A DNA stretch of 64,000 bases from Macrocystis pyrifera. Lineage: Eukaryota; Sar; Phaeophyceae; Laminariales; Laminariaceae. This document shows, piece after piece, positions 45,424-57,462 of the stretch. Both the position numbers and the translations under genes were made by a program. The stretch lies in the NCBI GenBank assembly GCA_031763025.1, contig JASSKH010000017.1:3371924-3435923 (forward strand), in the 5' to 3' direction. How positions within the stretch are numbered: the stretch's first letter is position 1; the number at the start of each line of letters is the position of its first letter. The notes beneath the pieces were generated by a model that was not told the DNA's origin, searched no databases, and worked only from the letters and a program-made list of their open reading frames with translations.

Positions 45424-45529
45424 TCCGCTCGAACTTTGAAGTTTGGGGGTAGTTCTGCAGTTCTGCTGTTTTTCCTTCCAGGGAGTTCCATTCTTGATTT
45501 TTTTCACCTCGGGGAGAATTCGTTCGTAG

Positions 45530-46096
45530 ACCCCGGAATAAAAAAGTTTGGATGGGATCTGGTTCAGATTGACGGCCTACTTCCTCGCCACCACAGGCCT
45601 GCGAGTGGATCCTCTTGGATACCTTGGGAGCGAACCTGGAATCTCGAGGCCTCGCGATCTCGGCACCCGCAGCGTAGCTTGCGGTGAAATCTGATTGTTC
45701 TGCCGCTCCTCCAAAAGTTTTTTTAGTCCTCTCTCGTGGGTTTAGCCGCCTACAGACAGGACGAGAGGCACTTTCTGGACGGTTGAATGCGAGACACCTC
45801 CTTCCAGTCTCCACCCTGATAAGTAGAAGACCCGCCCTGCCGTGATCGAGGCTTTGTGTAACGGGAGAGAAATAGGGGAGAGGGCAGGAGGGGGGCGCAC
45901 ACGCGATTGAAAGCTCGGAAACGAACTTTGACAGGGTTCGGTAAGAGGTGCTGGGAACCTGCCTTGACCTTAGCTTCAACGAAGGTCCGAAGCTTCTGCG
46001 AGGTGAGGTATAGAACCAGGGAGCGGACCGCATATACCGTCTGCAGAGGTGCGAGCAGGCTGGGCGGAGGGAGCGGCGCGGGGCGGGGTGGAACAT
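45530..46096 (-). other. Long open frame upstream of Gene 1, status unknown
   Basis: The minus strand is open for 226 codons (45416-46096), with a CGAG/GTGAAA donor near 45507. It could be a 5' exon or untranslated leader. No domain is visible, and its end phase does not fit exon 1. I do not call it a gene. Confidence 0.3.
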
Positions 46097-46133
46097 CGCA
46101 GAGCAGGTGATGTTTGGTGCTTCGCGTGCTCAT

Positions 46134-48480
46134 CGCTCCCTCTCGCCTACTGTGGCGGGTGGAGACGAAGGATCTTGGCTTTCAAAGCGCTTTTCGTATG
46201 TATGGTGGATTGTGTATTGTTATTGTTTGTTCATGATCATGGCATAGATCGAAAACACGACGACGACAGACACCTGCAGATTTCGATTTCCCCACGTACC
46301 CGCCCCTTGGAGTCACCGTATTTACGTGCATACCACGTAGTCGTACCTGACCAGAGGCAACCCCTAAACCCCTCGACTCCGACCGAGCAACGTCATGAGT
46401 CATGAGAGAGCTAGGCCGGCCTTTCGACCCTTTTAAGATCGCCGCGTAGAGCTTGGGACGGTCATGGCCTAGCCCCCCCCCTTCTATATTTTCGTTCACG
46501 TACACCGTCCGGACGCTCTGGTTGTTCCTTGCCTTCCGAGCTTGGGCACACGAATAGAATTCCATACTGAACCTGCAAGTATCGTCTGGTTCGACGGGTA
46601 CTTCTTTGTCTCTCCCCTTATTGAGTACCAGGTACCTGGTATTATTTAATAGTGTGCTGTACGTACAGCAGGTCAAAGGAGCCCCGATCTGAGTCAGCGG
46701 TAGAGCAGGACAAAGAGCTGAAAAAACAGCACGAAGGTTCGCAGGCAGACCCAGCCGTCGCATGTACGTGGCGGGTATCGTTCTACTGCTTTCTTGGGTT
46801 CGTGGTGTTTCGTGGTTGTGTTGGTCTTGCAATCACAGGCGATCATTTGCCGATGATTTACCGCACGGGTCGTATCATTCACGTACTGGTACTGAGTACG
46901 ACTGGTATTGCTGTGGATTACTGCTGCTTTACAGAGTCACATGGTATGTACCTGGTATTGTGTACGGGAGTACATATTACAGGAGTGTCGACGTTATTTA
47001 CTACACCGCCGTACTATTATAGTAGACAAAAACGGCAGACACACAAGATAATCGTCTTCATTTCCACGTTCTATTAATAGCATTAATAGCTTGTACTGGT
47101 ACCTGGTCGTACACCTTTCAGTTGTAGCAATAATAGGCGTTTTGATCAAGATTTTATGGATTGCACAGCTCCCAGTATATATACTTCATATCGAGAATAT
47201 TTTGCACTGAGAGTACTGAGAGTTTTGCAGTACTGCTGTGTACTGACAGCCAAAGTACTTCGAGTATTAAATAGTGGGTATGCATGACCGGTACTATTAA
47301 TAACTGCTCGAGGCTACTATTAATAGCGTACACCAGGTTCCCTCGATATTCAACAGCAGTAACTTTAGTCAACCACAGACACCAGCCAGGCGAAATCATA
47401 CGCACCGGGTACTCATCGTTCTTCGTAAACACTCTCAAGTACGAATGTACCTATTAACAGTATCGGTACTCGAATAGTTTATAGTGTACTGGTCGTTAGT
47501 ATAAATAAAGGGATAACAAGGTGCAATGTGGTACAATACCTACGTACGTGCTGGTACAGTCAGTAGTATCCCAGAGGTACAAATAGACTATTAATACTAC
47601 GAATTCATCGTTCTTCGTAAAAACCCTCACCTACGAACTACGAACGTACCTGGTACTCGAATAGTCTATACTGGTCGTTGGTTATCATGAAGTCATATGT
47701 GAAGGTGCAATCAAGACCTACGCACGTGCCTAGAGTATACCAGGTACAGCAGTAAACTATGTACTGCTGTACGACCTACCTGGTATTATATTCGAGTACT
47801 ACTACAAGTATTATATGACAAGAAGCAGTTGCGGTTGACCCTACGAGTAAGGCTCGAGACTGAGAGTCGGAGTCGAGTTGAGAGGTGGAGCTACTATTAG
47901 TAGTTTGGGGATGCAATTCACTTGGAATAAGTTTGATATTAATTTTGCAGTATAGATATATATTGAACTTGTGGAAGGGTTGGGTATAATTATACTATTA
48001 ATAGCCAGCAGCCGGTACACTAGTACACTAGCCGGCGTCCCCGGTAGGTGGTCCGCGTGCCTATCAAGATCAATTTCGTGGGTTCAAATCTCACCGAGTG
48101 CATGCTCGTAGGGACTTTTTCTTGCATAAAAAATTGATAAGCGGAAAGCGCGAGAGCGTGAGTTAGCTACATTCGATGAAAATCGACGAGCAGTGGGAAT
48201 GCTGAACCCTATGCGCGACAAAAAATAAAAAGGCACGTACCGGGGGGAAGGGACGACACCTGTAACCACGGCTTGTCCAGAAGATCGTCGAGGGTAAAAC
48301 CTCCTACGAGTACGAGGGCTGAAAAGTAAAAGTGATGATAAAGAAAAAAAAAAAAAGTACCAGAAACGTACCGAATCAGAAAGGTACTTGCATCGTGACG
48401 TTACGCTGCAGAAAATACCGGACTCCTGTATGTTCACAGTAACTGCTGTAGTAAGAAACAGGTAAGATACTCCTGGCTGA
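46134..48480. other. Intergenic, palindromic GTAC/TTAATA-rich region
   Basis: 46600-48060 is unusually rich in short palindromes (GGTACC, CAGGTACCTGG, CTATTAATAG). No family A-H copy and no coding pattern. A J fragment is at 48100-48270. Confidence 0.55.
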
Positions 48481-48687
48481 ATTTTTTATTTGAGAAGGGG
48501 TGCATTCTACGTACACTAAATTCAGTATATGTAACAACTCCTGAATTTCTTGCTTTTCTTAAAATATCAGCCTGGCGCTCGTTTTCTTAAAATCGGTGTC
48601 CTGTATGTGTTCTTCACATTAAACCGTTCTTTTTTGTGTTCTACCCGTCGACATCCAGCACAACGCACAACCAGTGTCCGTGCCGGT

Positions 48688-48745
48688 TCTTCAATTCGAG
48701 AGAGATACCAAGTTCTCAATTCGAGAGAGATACCAAGTTCTGTCG
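48688..48745 (+). repeat. 28-bp tandem duplication
   Basis: TTCAATTCGAGAGAGATACCAAGTTC occurs twice in a row. Confidence 0.9.
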
Positions 48746-49139
48746 TCACAAAACTACGCCACGGAGATGCTACATTGTTACGTACCTGGTATGATGCAGT
48801 GAGCACAACTGCTGTAGAAGACAATGCAATGCCATATATAGTCATCCATCATACCACGGTACCTGGTACTGGATAGTACAGGCACGACATACACATTCTA
48901 TGCAAGAGAGAAAACGAAAGAAAACAGAGAAAAAACAAAACAAGAGAAGATATAGAAAACAAATCGAAAGTGAAAAAATAAAAAAAAGAAAAGAAAAAAC
49001 TGTCGTGCCTCCCCGCAGGGGATGTGGCAGGCACTTGAAAAAAACGAGCTATTAATAATTTAAAAAACTCGACTTTTATTAATAATACTTAAAAACAGAG
49101 TAAGACTAGGAACCAAGGGAAAATAACAGGCAAACCGAA

Positions 49140-49530
49140 CCACGAAGCACCCTCCAGGTAGCCGCAGCAGTTTGTGGTACGAGTAGCATAGCCAGGTTCT
49201 CCCTACTAGTCCGCCTGGTACCTTGCTACCCTGTCTGCCTTCTCCGTCCTGCGTTTGTCAATTATGCCCCCGCCCCTCGGAGTCAGACAATACGAAACAA
49301 GCAAAGCAGGCTCGTCGTCCACCCACGCCACACGACTCCTTTCATAAGGCCTTTTAATAGAAGAAAGGAAGAGAAAGAAATAAAATGCCAAACACAGAGG
49401 ATCAAGGTCAAAAAGAAAAAAAAATGACAAGGAAGACCACGTTCGAACCAGCTACACCAGTTGGCGGCACGAGTAACATAGGCATGTTCTACTTCCTGAC
49501 CGGCTTGGTGCCTTGCTACCCTGTCTGCCA
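49140..49530 (-). repeat. Two tandem copies of a LINE tail unit
   Basis: CCTTGCTACCCTGTCTGCC with flanking CGAGTA(G/A)CATAG...CCAGGTTCTCCCTAC occurs at 49170-49250 and 49470-49535. It translates on the minus strand to ADRVARYQA and ADRVARHQA, the usual C-terminal tail of the neighbouring reverse transcriptase remnant. Confidence 0.65.
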
Positions 49531-50255
49531 TCTCCTTGCTACTTTGGTCCACCGCGGTTTCCCTTCTACTCCTCCTGTCCCCCCCCCCCTCCCCGCATTC
49601 CCTTGGTCGGGGTTCCTTCCACTCCTCCTGTTGCCCCCCCTCCCCCCATTCCCTTGGACATCACCCACGGCGGATGCGCGGCGCTGCCCGCTCAGCTGTG
49701 CCTCATCCTCGTGCCACCTCACCATGAACCGTTCGGCTGCTTCGAGGACCCCCCGGTACCATTTCCCCGCCTTTTTGCTGCAGTGGACCACAGCGCGGTC
49801 TCAACTCCGAACACCAAGGGGGCAAGTTCGGTTGCCCCTTCGGTGGCTCGGAACTCCCTAAGGTCTTCGACTATGCATCTATGCCAAGCCTTAAAAACTG
49901 TCCGCCAGGTCTCGGGTTCTCCCACCAGCCATCATCCCGAACACTACCCGACTGGGTAATCGCTCCTTGCTTTGCCGTGCCAGGGCCCCCGCAAAGAAGA
50001 GCCGCCGTTTACGGATGGTCGTTTCGATACTCTCGCAAATTGTCATCTTGAGGGCCTTCGCGTACGAGAGGGTGGTGTGGTCAGTACAAAGTCGGCGCTG
50101 GAAGCCAATGACTCGCAAAAGGACTTGGTGGTGAGCCGTTCGAAGCTTGGCAAAGTTTTCCGCTCTGAGGGTCCACATCACACACCCGTACGGCAGGGTC
50201 CTAATCACCTCGGCCTTCAGCATTCGGACTTTCAGGCTAAGGGGGCGGTCGTCCT
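49516..50255 (-). pseudogene. Decayed LINE-type reverse transcriptase, 3' end only
   Basis: The minus-strand frame carries LKAEVIRTLPYGCVMWTLRA, RTAHHQVLLRVIGFQRRL, DHTTLSYAKALKMT and IETTIRKRRLFFAGALAR, the C-terminal region common to non-LTR retrotransposon polymerases. The frame breaks near 49890 and continues in another (FKAWHRCIVEDLREF). The finger/palm catalytic part is missing, so this is a 5'-truncated, dead copy. Confidence 0.85.
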
Positions 50256-50519
50256 ATGCTCATATCCCTGTGCGTACAGAGATGCTTACTAACATTACAT
50301 CTCACTACACATGGGTCCCAAAAGGGTTGGTAAAAAAACGATTGCGAAATTGCGAACGGAATTTGCAGCTCCTCCCATCCCCCCTCCCCTCCTCCCGAGA
50401 AAGCGGTTGCGGTAGTGCGGAACACTCGTCCGTCCGTGCCGGCTTGCGCAGCAGCGGGCCCTCATTATTTATCGCTCATGATCTCCCACCAAAATGTCAC
50501 CCAGTACGACGTATAATAC

Positions 50520-50705
50520 CATCCTATATATAACTGAAATTTAAGGACCGTTTGGGTTCATAGTATTATGCCTAAACGATCCTTACATTGCGATCCATGT
50601 ATATAAGTATGTATGAATGTGTATTGATGAGGACGAGTGCACCTTCGCTTGAGGACTGCACTCCCATTTGGGGACGAATTTCTTGAAATTAGGGTACTGT
50701 ATTGT
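50520..50705 (+). mobile_element. Family C element and half family B element
   Basis: 50524-50595 is a C relative (ACTGAAATTTAAGGACCG...CTAAACGATCCTTACATTGCG). 50648-50695 is the left half of a B element (TTGAGGACTGCACTCCCATTTGGGGACGAATTTCTTG). Confidence 0.6.
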
Positions 50706-51863
50706 ACCTGCTACATGTGTATGTACAACATTCTTCATCAATAGTAGTGCATGTTTATATACCAGGTTCGTACAACCTTTTGGGGGCCAGATACACGTAC
50801 AGATAATAGCGACGAATCAAATGGCATGCTTGCTTGCTATCAGCAGTCCATTTAGTACGCGCAGCAGCGGTAGTGTGAGCGCGCAACAACAGCAGCGGTG
50901 CGATTGGGATCAAGCGGTAGTTTTGCCGTCGACGCCAATGTGGGGCGGTGCCCCCGGCAGGTTCTCTCTTGTGCGGTAGGGGTGTGGAGGACACACCGAG
51001 GTGGGTTGGTTGGTGACTCGGGTCTCCACGTCTCCACCGAACGGAGTGAAAGACCTTGGGTGACCTTGAAGTTGGTGTAGTGAGGCGGTATAATCTAGGG
51101 GAAGGGTACCTGGTATCTGATATCCACAACAGTAGTCCGTGTCGTATGCATAACTCCTTGCGTTGTGCTCTGCAGTGTAGATCGGGCACTATGTTTTATC
51201 GCCCATGCCCCAGCTATAAGCAGTGGCCGATGCTGTGATGGTCATTTTTTTTGTCGTCGACTTTCAACTTTTCCCCCTATGTCATAACCAATAACTCCCA
51301 TGCGGGTTATTTTAAGAGTGCTCTGTACGTACACGAATAGTTCTCTACGGGGTGCATGCATCGTGTTCTTGTTTCGTAGAATCTACAGCAAGTACTCGTA
51401 GCCTGATACCATTATTGACGAAAAACAGCAGATATACCGCCTGCAAGGAACTTTTGTGTCCCCCTAAAGACTATACCTGGTACTCGTTCTACTGCTGGTG
51501 TACTACTGTATGTGATGCTCGTGTTCCTTATATGCGCTTTGTAGGATTGTCTCGAGGGGTCGAGGGGGTTCACACGAAATGGGTTTAGTTTCTCCCTTCC
51601 CTCACCTCCCCCCCTCCCCTCCCCTCCCGTCAGTGCTTGTTCACTGGCCGCCGTCTGTGTACTGCCGTATCGCTAGGCACGGCTAATATTCCGATAGTGT
51701 ACGGGCGTGCGTTTTGTTAGTTGTTTTTTTTTGCAAGTTGCTGCTGCTGCTGCTGCCGCTGGCGTGTATGCAGGCAAGCGTTCATTCACATGTACACCAC
51801 CAGCCTTCGTTGGCTGCTTTGGTAAAAAATTCACAAGACCAACAAGGCGATACTACCACAATG
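50706..51863. other. Intergenic stretch, no gene recognised
   Basis: A minus-strand open frame of 144 codons at 50755-51189 has no domain and a Pro/Arg/Thr-rich random look. A CT-rich run at 51595-51625. Nothing else. Confidence 0.4.
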
Positions 51864-52130
51864 TTACGGGGGACCATAGTAAATAGGACCAAATATTGTT
51901 GGTAAAAATAGGTGTATATATGGGTTTTTGTGTGTACCGTAGGTCCTATTTACTATCGTCACCCGCAGTAGTGGTCCCTCTATGGTGCCGGTTGGGTAGT
52001 GCCGGCTACCCTCTACTGTGCCTGTTAATTCGCTTGGAGCATGTGGGATTAACCAGTCTGGCAGCGTGCCGAATATTGCCGGTATTGTTGGCTGGCACAT
52101 ACCGGCACTAAAGAGGGACCACTACTGCAT
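51864..52130 (+). mobile_element. Family A copy 9 plus GCCGGCACTA repeat
   Basis: 51864-51970: TTACGGGGGACCATAGTAAA...GGTCCTATTTACTATCGTCACCCGCAGTA. 51970-52130: GTGGTCCCTCTATGGTGCCGG...ACCGGCACTAAAGAGGGACCACTAC, whose own ends are inverted (GTGGTCCCTCT / AGAGGGACCAC). Confidence 0.85.
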
Positions 52131-52151
52131 CGATGTCACTGCGTACAACAT

Positions 52152-52155
52152 TATG

Positions 52156-52193
<38 letters not shown>

Positions 52194-52218
52194 GCTGGTG
52201 CTGCCGCTGCCGCTGCTG
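52152..52218 (+). repeat. (CTG)n microsatellite
   Basis: About 11 perfect CTG units, then CCG/CTG variants. Not linked to any exon I can see. Confidence 0.95.
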
Positions 52219-52284
52219 CTGTTGGTGATTTCCACTCCAATCACACTAGGCACACATCGGCCAGATCACCGATCGCCGCTTTTC

Positions 52285-52520
52285 ATTGTGTAGATCTTTC
52301 GGGGCAGACGAACCTGTTCGTATACGGTACGATTACCTACGTACTCTGTGTAGGTATGATCTGTAGCTCTTGCTTGGAGCCGTATAATCTGTGCGATCTG
52401 TCGATAGCACACATTTTCTGTGTCGGATCTGTTGTATGCAGATCCTTCACAACATCCCATGTGATAACGGCAGGTTAGGATCTAGATGATCTATCTACAG
52501 TAGACAGATATATCGTGATC
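52285..52520 (-). repeat. Family F element, inverted
   Basis: TAGATCTTTCGGGGCAGACG, GAGCCGTATAATCTGTGCG, GCACACATTTTCTGTG, AGATCCTTCACAACATCCC, ACGGCAGGTTAGGATCTAGATGATC, AGACAGATATATCGTGATC. Confidence 0.8.
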
Positions 52521-53119
52521 TGTCCGGTGATGCCTCTATTTAGACTACTGCATCCTCTTCGTACTCGTAATATCATTATGATGTTCCAGGTACCAGATAC
52601 CAGGTATACCAATACGAGGTCGTGTGCATCTTTTTTTTTGCTTCTACCTGGTGTAAAGGTCTGCAGTGAGTCTGTACCGCGCACATGTCATGGCAAATTT
52701 AGAGGGCCGCGAGTTGGCTGGAGTTCCCGGCAAAATATTAGTTGTCCAGCCAACTAGCTGACTTGAGTTGACTATTTAATAGTCGGCTGACGCTGTTTTG
52801 GTCCATGAATTACATACCAGATGAAGAAAATGTGATGAAAGAACCACCAAGGAACGGCCTTCGGCACGGTCGATGGCGATGGGTTGTGATACGCCATGAG
52901 TTGCAGAAGACCTTGCAGCTCTCTTTCTCTCTCCCTCTCTCCCTCTCTGAGCGAGTGGTCTCACGGGGGAATACGCACCCCGTGGCAAAGAAGCCTTCCA
53001 TAAGCTAGAAAACTGAATAGTCGGATAGTTAGCACCGCTGCAAGTAACTAGACTAATACCTAGCTGGCGACTTTTAGTCATCTGACTCACAGCTCTAGAA
53101 AATTGAGAATTCAGCAGTA

Positions 53120-53440
53120 CTGCGGGGGACCATAGTAAGTAGGACCTATGGTACACACAAGAAACCTACCTGGTATATATTTCCCCATTTTTACTAACAA
53201 TATTTGGTCCTATTTGCGATGGTCCCCTGTAATAGTACTCCTATTAACAGTGGTCCCTCCATGGTGCCGGTGTGCGCCAGCCTTGAATACCAGCACTGCT
53301 CTAGCGGCAACCGACCCTGCTCCGTACACTACACTACACTACACTACGACACCACACTGGTGAATCCCATCTGTGTCGAGTGACTCCACAGGCATGTAGC
53401 CGCAACCGGCATTACTCAGCAGGTACTGAAGAGGGATCCC
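53120..53440 (-). mobile_element. Family A copy 10 (inverted) plus GCCGGCACTA repeat
   Basis: 53120-53234: TGCGGGGGACCATAGTAAGT...CAATATTTGGTCC...GGTCCCCTGTAATA. 53255-53440: GTGGTCCCTCCATGGTGCCGG...CACTGAAGAGGGATCCC, with a (CTACA)n run at 53325-53345. Confidence 0.85.
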
Positions 53441-53624
53441 TACCGCTGTATGGCGAATGATGCGCCCGCCGGGCCCTTTTCTGTCGACCGTACTGTATGT
53501 ACGCCACCCGTGGCAAATCGCCGGAAGTGACAAGGAAGTTAGCGAGGTGACTGTTAGTAAGTTCACGAACGGGTGCATGCCGTATCCACAGCACTGCTGT
53601 ACACTGCTGTAGTAGTGTTGGATG

Positions 53625-54085
53625 TCGATCGATAATCGAGTTCGATATGATACCGATAAAGGGGGGGTATCGAACGAGAATCGAGATCGATACGATACCG
53701 ACAAACAAAAATCTAACCGATACGATACCGATAAAAAATCTAGCCGATAAGATACCGATGAACAAAAAATCTAACCCGATACGATACCGATAAACAAAAG
53801 ATCTAACCGATACGATACCGATTAACAATAAATCTAACCGATACGATACCGATAAACAAAAAATCTAATCGACACGATATACCGAAAACTAAAAATCTAG
53901 TCGATACAACGGTTCCGATAATTTTATACGTTTTGGAGGCTTTCGTTCTGTGTCAGCATAAAAAACTCGGGGGGGGGGTGGGGGGGGGATGCCAGAGGGC
54001 AGGGAGTGGAGAGCAAAAACACGTTCGATATGATCTATCGATGTATCGAAACTTGCGATACGATATCCGACACCAACTCTCTTAT
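53625..54085 (+). repeat. TIR element with CGATACGATACCGATAAACAAAAAATCTAAC tandem units
   Basis: TGTTGGATGTCGATCGATAATCG at the left and CGATACGATATCCGACACCA at the right. In between, about seven ~45-bp units ACCGATAAACAAAAAATCTAACCGATACGAT. The same element type is at 61951-62396. Confidence 0.8.
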
Positions 54086-54134
54086 ATATGGCTACGGCGG
54101 ATCATCACTCGTCACTCAAGGATGAGTGTAGGTG

Positions 54135-54348
54135 CTCTACATATGTCAGACAGATAGATCATGATCTATCTATCTACCGTAGATCCTCTACTGCTGTAGA
54201 TCTTAACGTCGTGTAGGATTTATATAGTACAGATCCAACCGAGGGAACGTGTGCTAGATTTTGCAGACTATACGGCTCCCGCCCGGCATCATGAGCTAAA
54301 TCATACAGATCATACAGATCAGGAATCTGTCTGCCCTCAATGATCTAA
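54135..54348 (+). repeat. Family F element
   Basis: CAGACAGATAGATCATGATC, CTGTAGATCTTAACGTCG, AGTACAGATCCAACCGAGG, GCTAGATTTTGCAGAC, GGCTCCCGCCCGGCATCATGAGC, (CATACAGAT)2, CTGCCCTCAATGATCTA. Confidence 0.85.
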
Positions 54349-54471
54349 ACCTTTACCTGTGGTATTGTTCTGTACCAGGGTAGTTGATTTCTCCGATGTG
54401 TGCGTAGTTGCAATACCGTGTGGGTCGCATATACAGCAGTACCAGTAGTTGAGCAGTGTTGGTATCGCGGA

Positions 54472-54574
54472 AGACCATACGAGTAAATAAGACCAAATAT
54501 TGTTGGTAAAAATAGAGAAGTATATAGGTTTTTGTGTATACAGTAGATCCTGTTTACTATGGTCCCCCGTATAT
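54472..54574 (+). mobile_element. Family A TIR element, copy 11
   Basis: TATCGCGGAAGACCATACGAG...AAATATTGTTGGTAAAAATAGAG...ACTATGGTCCCCCGTATA. Confidence 0.88.
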
Positions 54575-54659
54575 TGATAGTAGCAGCAGAAGTAGTAGCA
54601 GCAGTATTGATAGTAATACGACACGAATTTTGAACGTGGACACACGACACGGATTTTGA

Positions 54660-54735
54660 ACGTGGAAGGGTAGTAAGCTTAATTGATAACCTTTATTTTT
54701 ATCAATCCGCCGAATGATTAAAAAGAAAAAAAAAG
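54660..54735 (-). repeat. Second copy of the small CGGCGGATT insertion
   Basis: AAGCTTAATTGATAACCTTTATTTTTATCAATCCGCCGAATGATTAAAAAG resembles the insert in family A copy 12; a third is at 61503-61545 (CAATCCTCCTGCGGATTGGTAAAAAATAA). Confidence 0.6.
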
Positions 54736-54779
54736 AAAAAGTAGAAGCAGCAGCAGTAGTAGCGACAGCAGTATAGCAC

Positions 54780-54945
54780 TATTACGGGGGGCCATAGTAA
54801 ATAGGACCCTACGGTACACACAAACATCTACTTTTTTATTTTTTTATTTTTTTTTATCCTCCGGCGGATTGGTAAAAATAAAGCTCAATCTACTTATTTA
54901 CCTTTTTTTACCAGCAATATTTGGTCCTAAGGTCCCCCGTAATAG
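54780..54945 (-). mobile_element. Family A copy 12 (inverted) with a nested ~55-bp insertion
   Basis: The A ends are intact (TATTACGGGGGGCCATAGTA and GGTCCCCCGTAATA). Near the middle, the A sequence is interrupted by T-rich DNA plus ATCCTCCGGCGGATTGGTAAAAATAAAGCTC, flanked by ATCTACTT on both sides (54825 and 54886), a likely 8-base target duplication. Confidence 0.88.
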
Positions 54946-55577
54946 TAGTATGTAACAGAGTAGTTGTACGTGGCTATTCAGGAGTAACACGTAGAAAATA
55001 GAGCAGTTCTCCGCAGAAGTGGAGGGGTGCTCGGGGGGGGTTGCTATGATACCAGCAATAGTAATTGCGGCTTGTTCGTACCTAGCGACGGGAAAATACG
55101 CAGTATATATTTTTTTTATAAATTTTGAAATACGTCAGCTGTGAGTTCGACTGATTAAATAGTTGATACTCAACTTTGCAAGCTGCGTAATACGCCTCGT
55201 CTATATTCCATTTTTACCTAATTTTACAATTATTGTGATAAACCGAACGCGCGTATTCTATATGTGATTCCTTGTCAAAGATATAGGCCAGCGGCTCCCC
55301 TGGATGCTGCCCGGGTCAACAGGACAATTTTAACTAATCATTCTGCGCACTGATACTATATAACCCGAACAAGGGATATTGATATGATGTTGCAACATGT
55401 TGAAACCTTTGCATTTCACAAATATTTATAGATTGATTGAATGTTGTTGATTTGGTTCTAAGTGTGTATGTGAAAGTACGGCAGGTGTGCGGTGTATCGT
55501 TAGCGTTTAAATAGATGAAACGTAATTGCGGCTTTGAAGCGACGGAATTTACGGCAGCAGGAATGTTATTAAAACTC

Positions 55578-55825
55578 TCACGGGGGACGATAGTTAATAG
55601 GACCTACGGTGCGGACTAAAACCTATATATTTCCCTATTTTTACTAACTTATTTGGTCCTATTTACTATGCCCCCCCCGTAATAGTGGCCCCGCAAGGCA
55701 AGACCTCCCCTCGGACAAATGCACTATAAGCGGCAACCGGCACACACAGCACACAACTCTGGTGAATCTCACCCACGCCGAGAGATTCGACAGGCACTGT
55801 TGTAGCGGGCAACCGGCACTGTAGC
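55578..55825 (-). mobile_element. Family A copy 13 (inverted) plus GCCGGCACTA repeat
   Basis: 55578-55684: TCACGGGGGACGATAGTTAA...GGACCTACGGTGCGGAC...CCCCCCGTAATA. The GGCACTG/GCAACCGGCAC blocks run to 55825 and end at a 31-C run. Confidence 0.85.
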
Positions 55826-56415
55826 CCCCCCCCCCCCCCCCCCCCCCCCCCCCGTCCCTTATATTATATACCTGGTATAAATATAGGTTGGGTTGGCGTC
55901 GGTTGGCGACGACGCTGTAAAACACGCCTCTCACTGCGCGAGCTAGACAGTCAGGGTACCGTTTTTTTTTTTTTTTTTTTTTTTTTTCCGGCGGTTACCA
56001 CGGCTGGCGGTCAAGTTGTAGATCATTTTTGTGCGGGGAGAACCTTCACTCCGCACAAGGGGGATGATTGTATCACTTAATAGTGTGTATTTGGTGAGGC
56101 ACCCACGAGGCAGTTACCATAGTAACCCCATTGCTGTCTCTGGAAGTCGCCACACCAGACATTAAACCAATTCATTGATGCTGTCATCCATATGCAAGAA
56201 ATCCGCCTCAAAAGCGGTTCTTAGTAGGATGCAGCTCACCCTTCATGCGACTCGCCCAACACCTCACGGCGCTTCGCGCTTGGTGCAAGCAATGTCTGCC
56301 TGGTCGGTGAAAACCCGACGTGCTCCGTCCCGGCATTGTAGGGATGCGAGGGCCTATGGTCATACGACTACGGCCATGCACGAAAATGAGTGCACCCCCC
56401 CCCCCCCCCCCCGTC
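55826..56415 (-). repeat. Family D element, full length, inverted, poly-C at both ends
   Basis: C run at 55823-55852, then TATTATATACCTGGTATAAATATAGG, GGTTGGCGTCGGTTGGCGAC, a 27-T run (55962-55988), the D body, GCACGAAAATGAGTGCACC and a second C run (56395-56412). The homopolymer at both ends frames the whole element. Confidence 0.9.
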
Positions 56416-56734
56416 GAGCGCAACTTCCAAGCGTCTTTTTTCTTGACCAAGGAGCCGTAATTCTCAAAACGTTTGTACTGAAGTTGTAGGGTTCTTGTGT
56501 GGAAACCCGGGAATGTCGGATGGCCCGCCCCCGTGTGATTACAGAATGGTGACAAGAGGGCTATTTTTCGTTTCGTAGTGCCTAAAACTCTACAGGTATA
56601 TGCCATTATTTTAATGTCAGGTTGAGGGTACATAGTTCCGCATCGGCCGCACATGGATCAGCCCGGGCTGCATATTATGCCGCATTTACAGTGTTTACTC
56701 GTGGTGCCTTTCGAGGCTCTCCAAGCCGATCGCA

Positions 56735-56970
56735 AAGTTTCACACCTTGGACAGATCATCTACAGATCATTCCCGCAGACAGTTCATGATCTACTGTAGA
56801 TCGTTCAGGGCAGATAGATTCATCTGTATGATCTATTAGTAGCTCACGTTGACGGGTGGAAGCTGTGTAGTCTACATGATCTAGCACATGCTTTCCGGGG
56901 GATGGATCTGTGTTATAACGGCAGATGAGGAACTATTAATAGACGATATATAGATAGATCATGATCTATC
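56735..56970 (-). repeat. Family F element, inverted
   Basis: AGATCATCTACAGATCATTCC, GATCGTTCAGGGCAGATAG, CTCACGTTGACGGGTGG, GATCTAGCACATGCTTTCCGGGG, AACGGCAGATGAGG, AGATAGATCATGATCTATCTGTC. Confidence 0.85.
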
Positions 56971-57462
56971 TGTCTGTACGTGGTGTGCAAAGTTTAGTGG
57001 TTCCCGCCGGCGGCCGCCTTGCACGACACTGGTGTATGATAATAGCACGAAGAGCGCGTTCTACGGGACGATGCCTCAACGCAGTAGCAAAAAATATTAT
57101 ATCTAACTCATACGAGCACTTTTTTTTTCGCTACTGCTGCTGGCGGTCAAACTTGTGGCGTGCGCGTGTGGACCGCTGATAAAAACCCAATTTGACCACG
57201 GCGTAGACCGCATCACGTCAGTATAGTGATTGTTCGTTTTACGCTACCGTTAAGGTTATGTCTCTTGAACAACAAGCAACCTGACCCCCCCCCCCCTCCC
57301 CCCTTCCCCCTTCCCCCCCCCTCCCCCCCCCCCCCCCCCTTTCTACGCTTACGCTTGTTGGAACTCCCCCGTCCCAACGCGCCGCCAGACAGAAGCCCAC
57401 GCACGCAAGCACTAATATACGCCAACAAAATCCACGTACAAAACTCCGACGTTTTTTAAAAG

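Noticed and set aside
50755..51189. 144-codon minus-strand frame
   Set aside because: No domain, no splice context, Pro/Arg/Thr-rich like random GC DNA.
57226..57459. Pro-rich plus-strand frame just before E2F
   Set aside because: It comes from a C-rich run and ends in a stop before the E2F start, in another frame.
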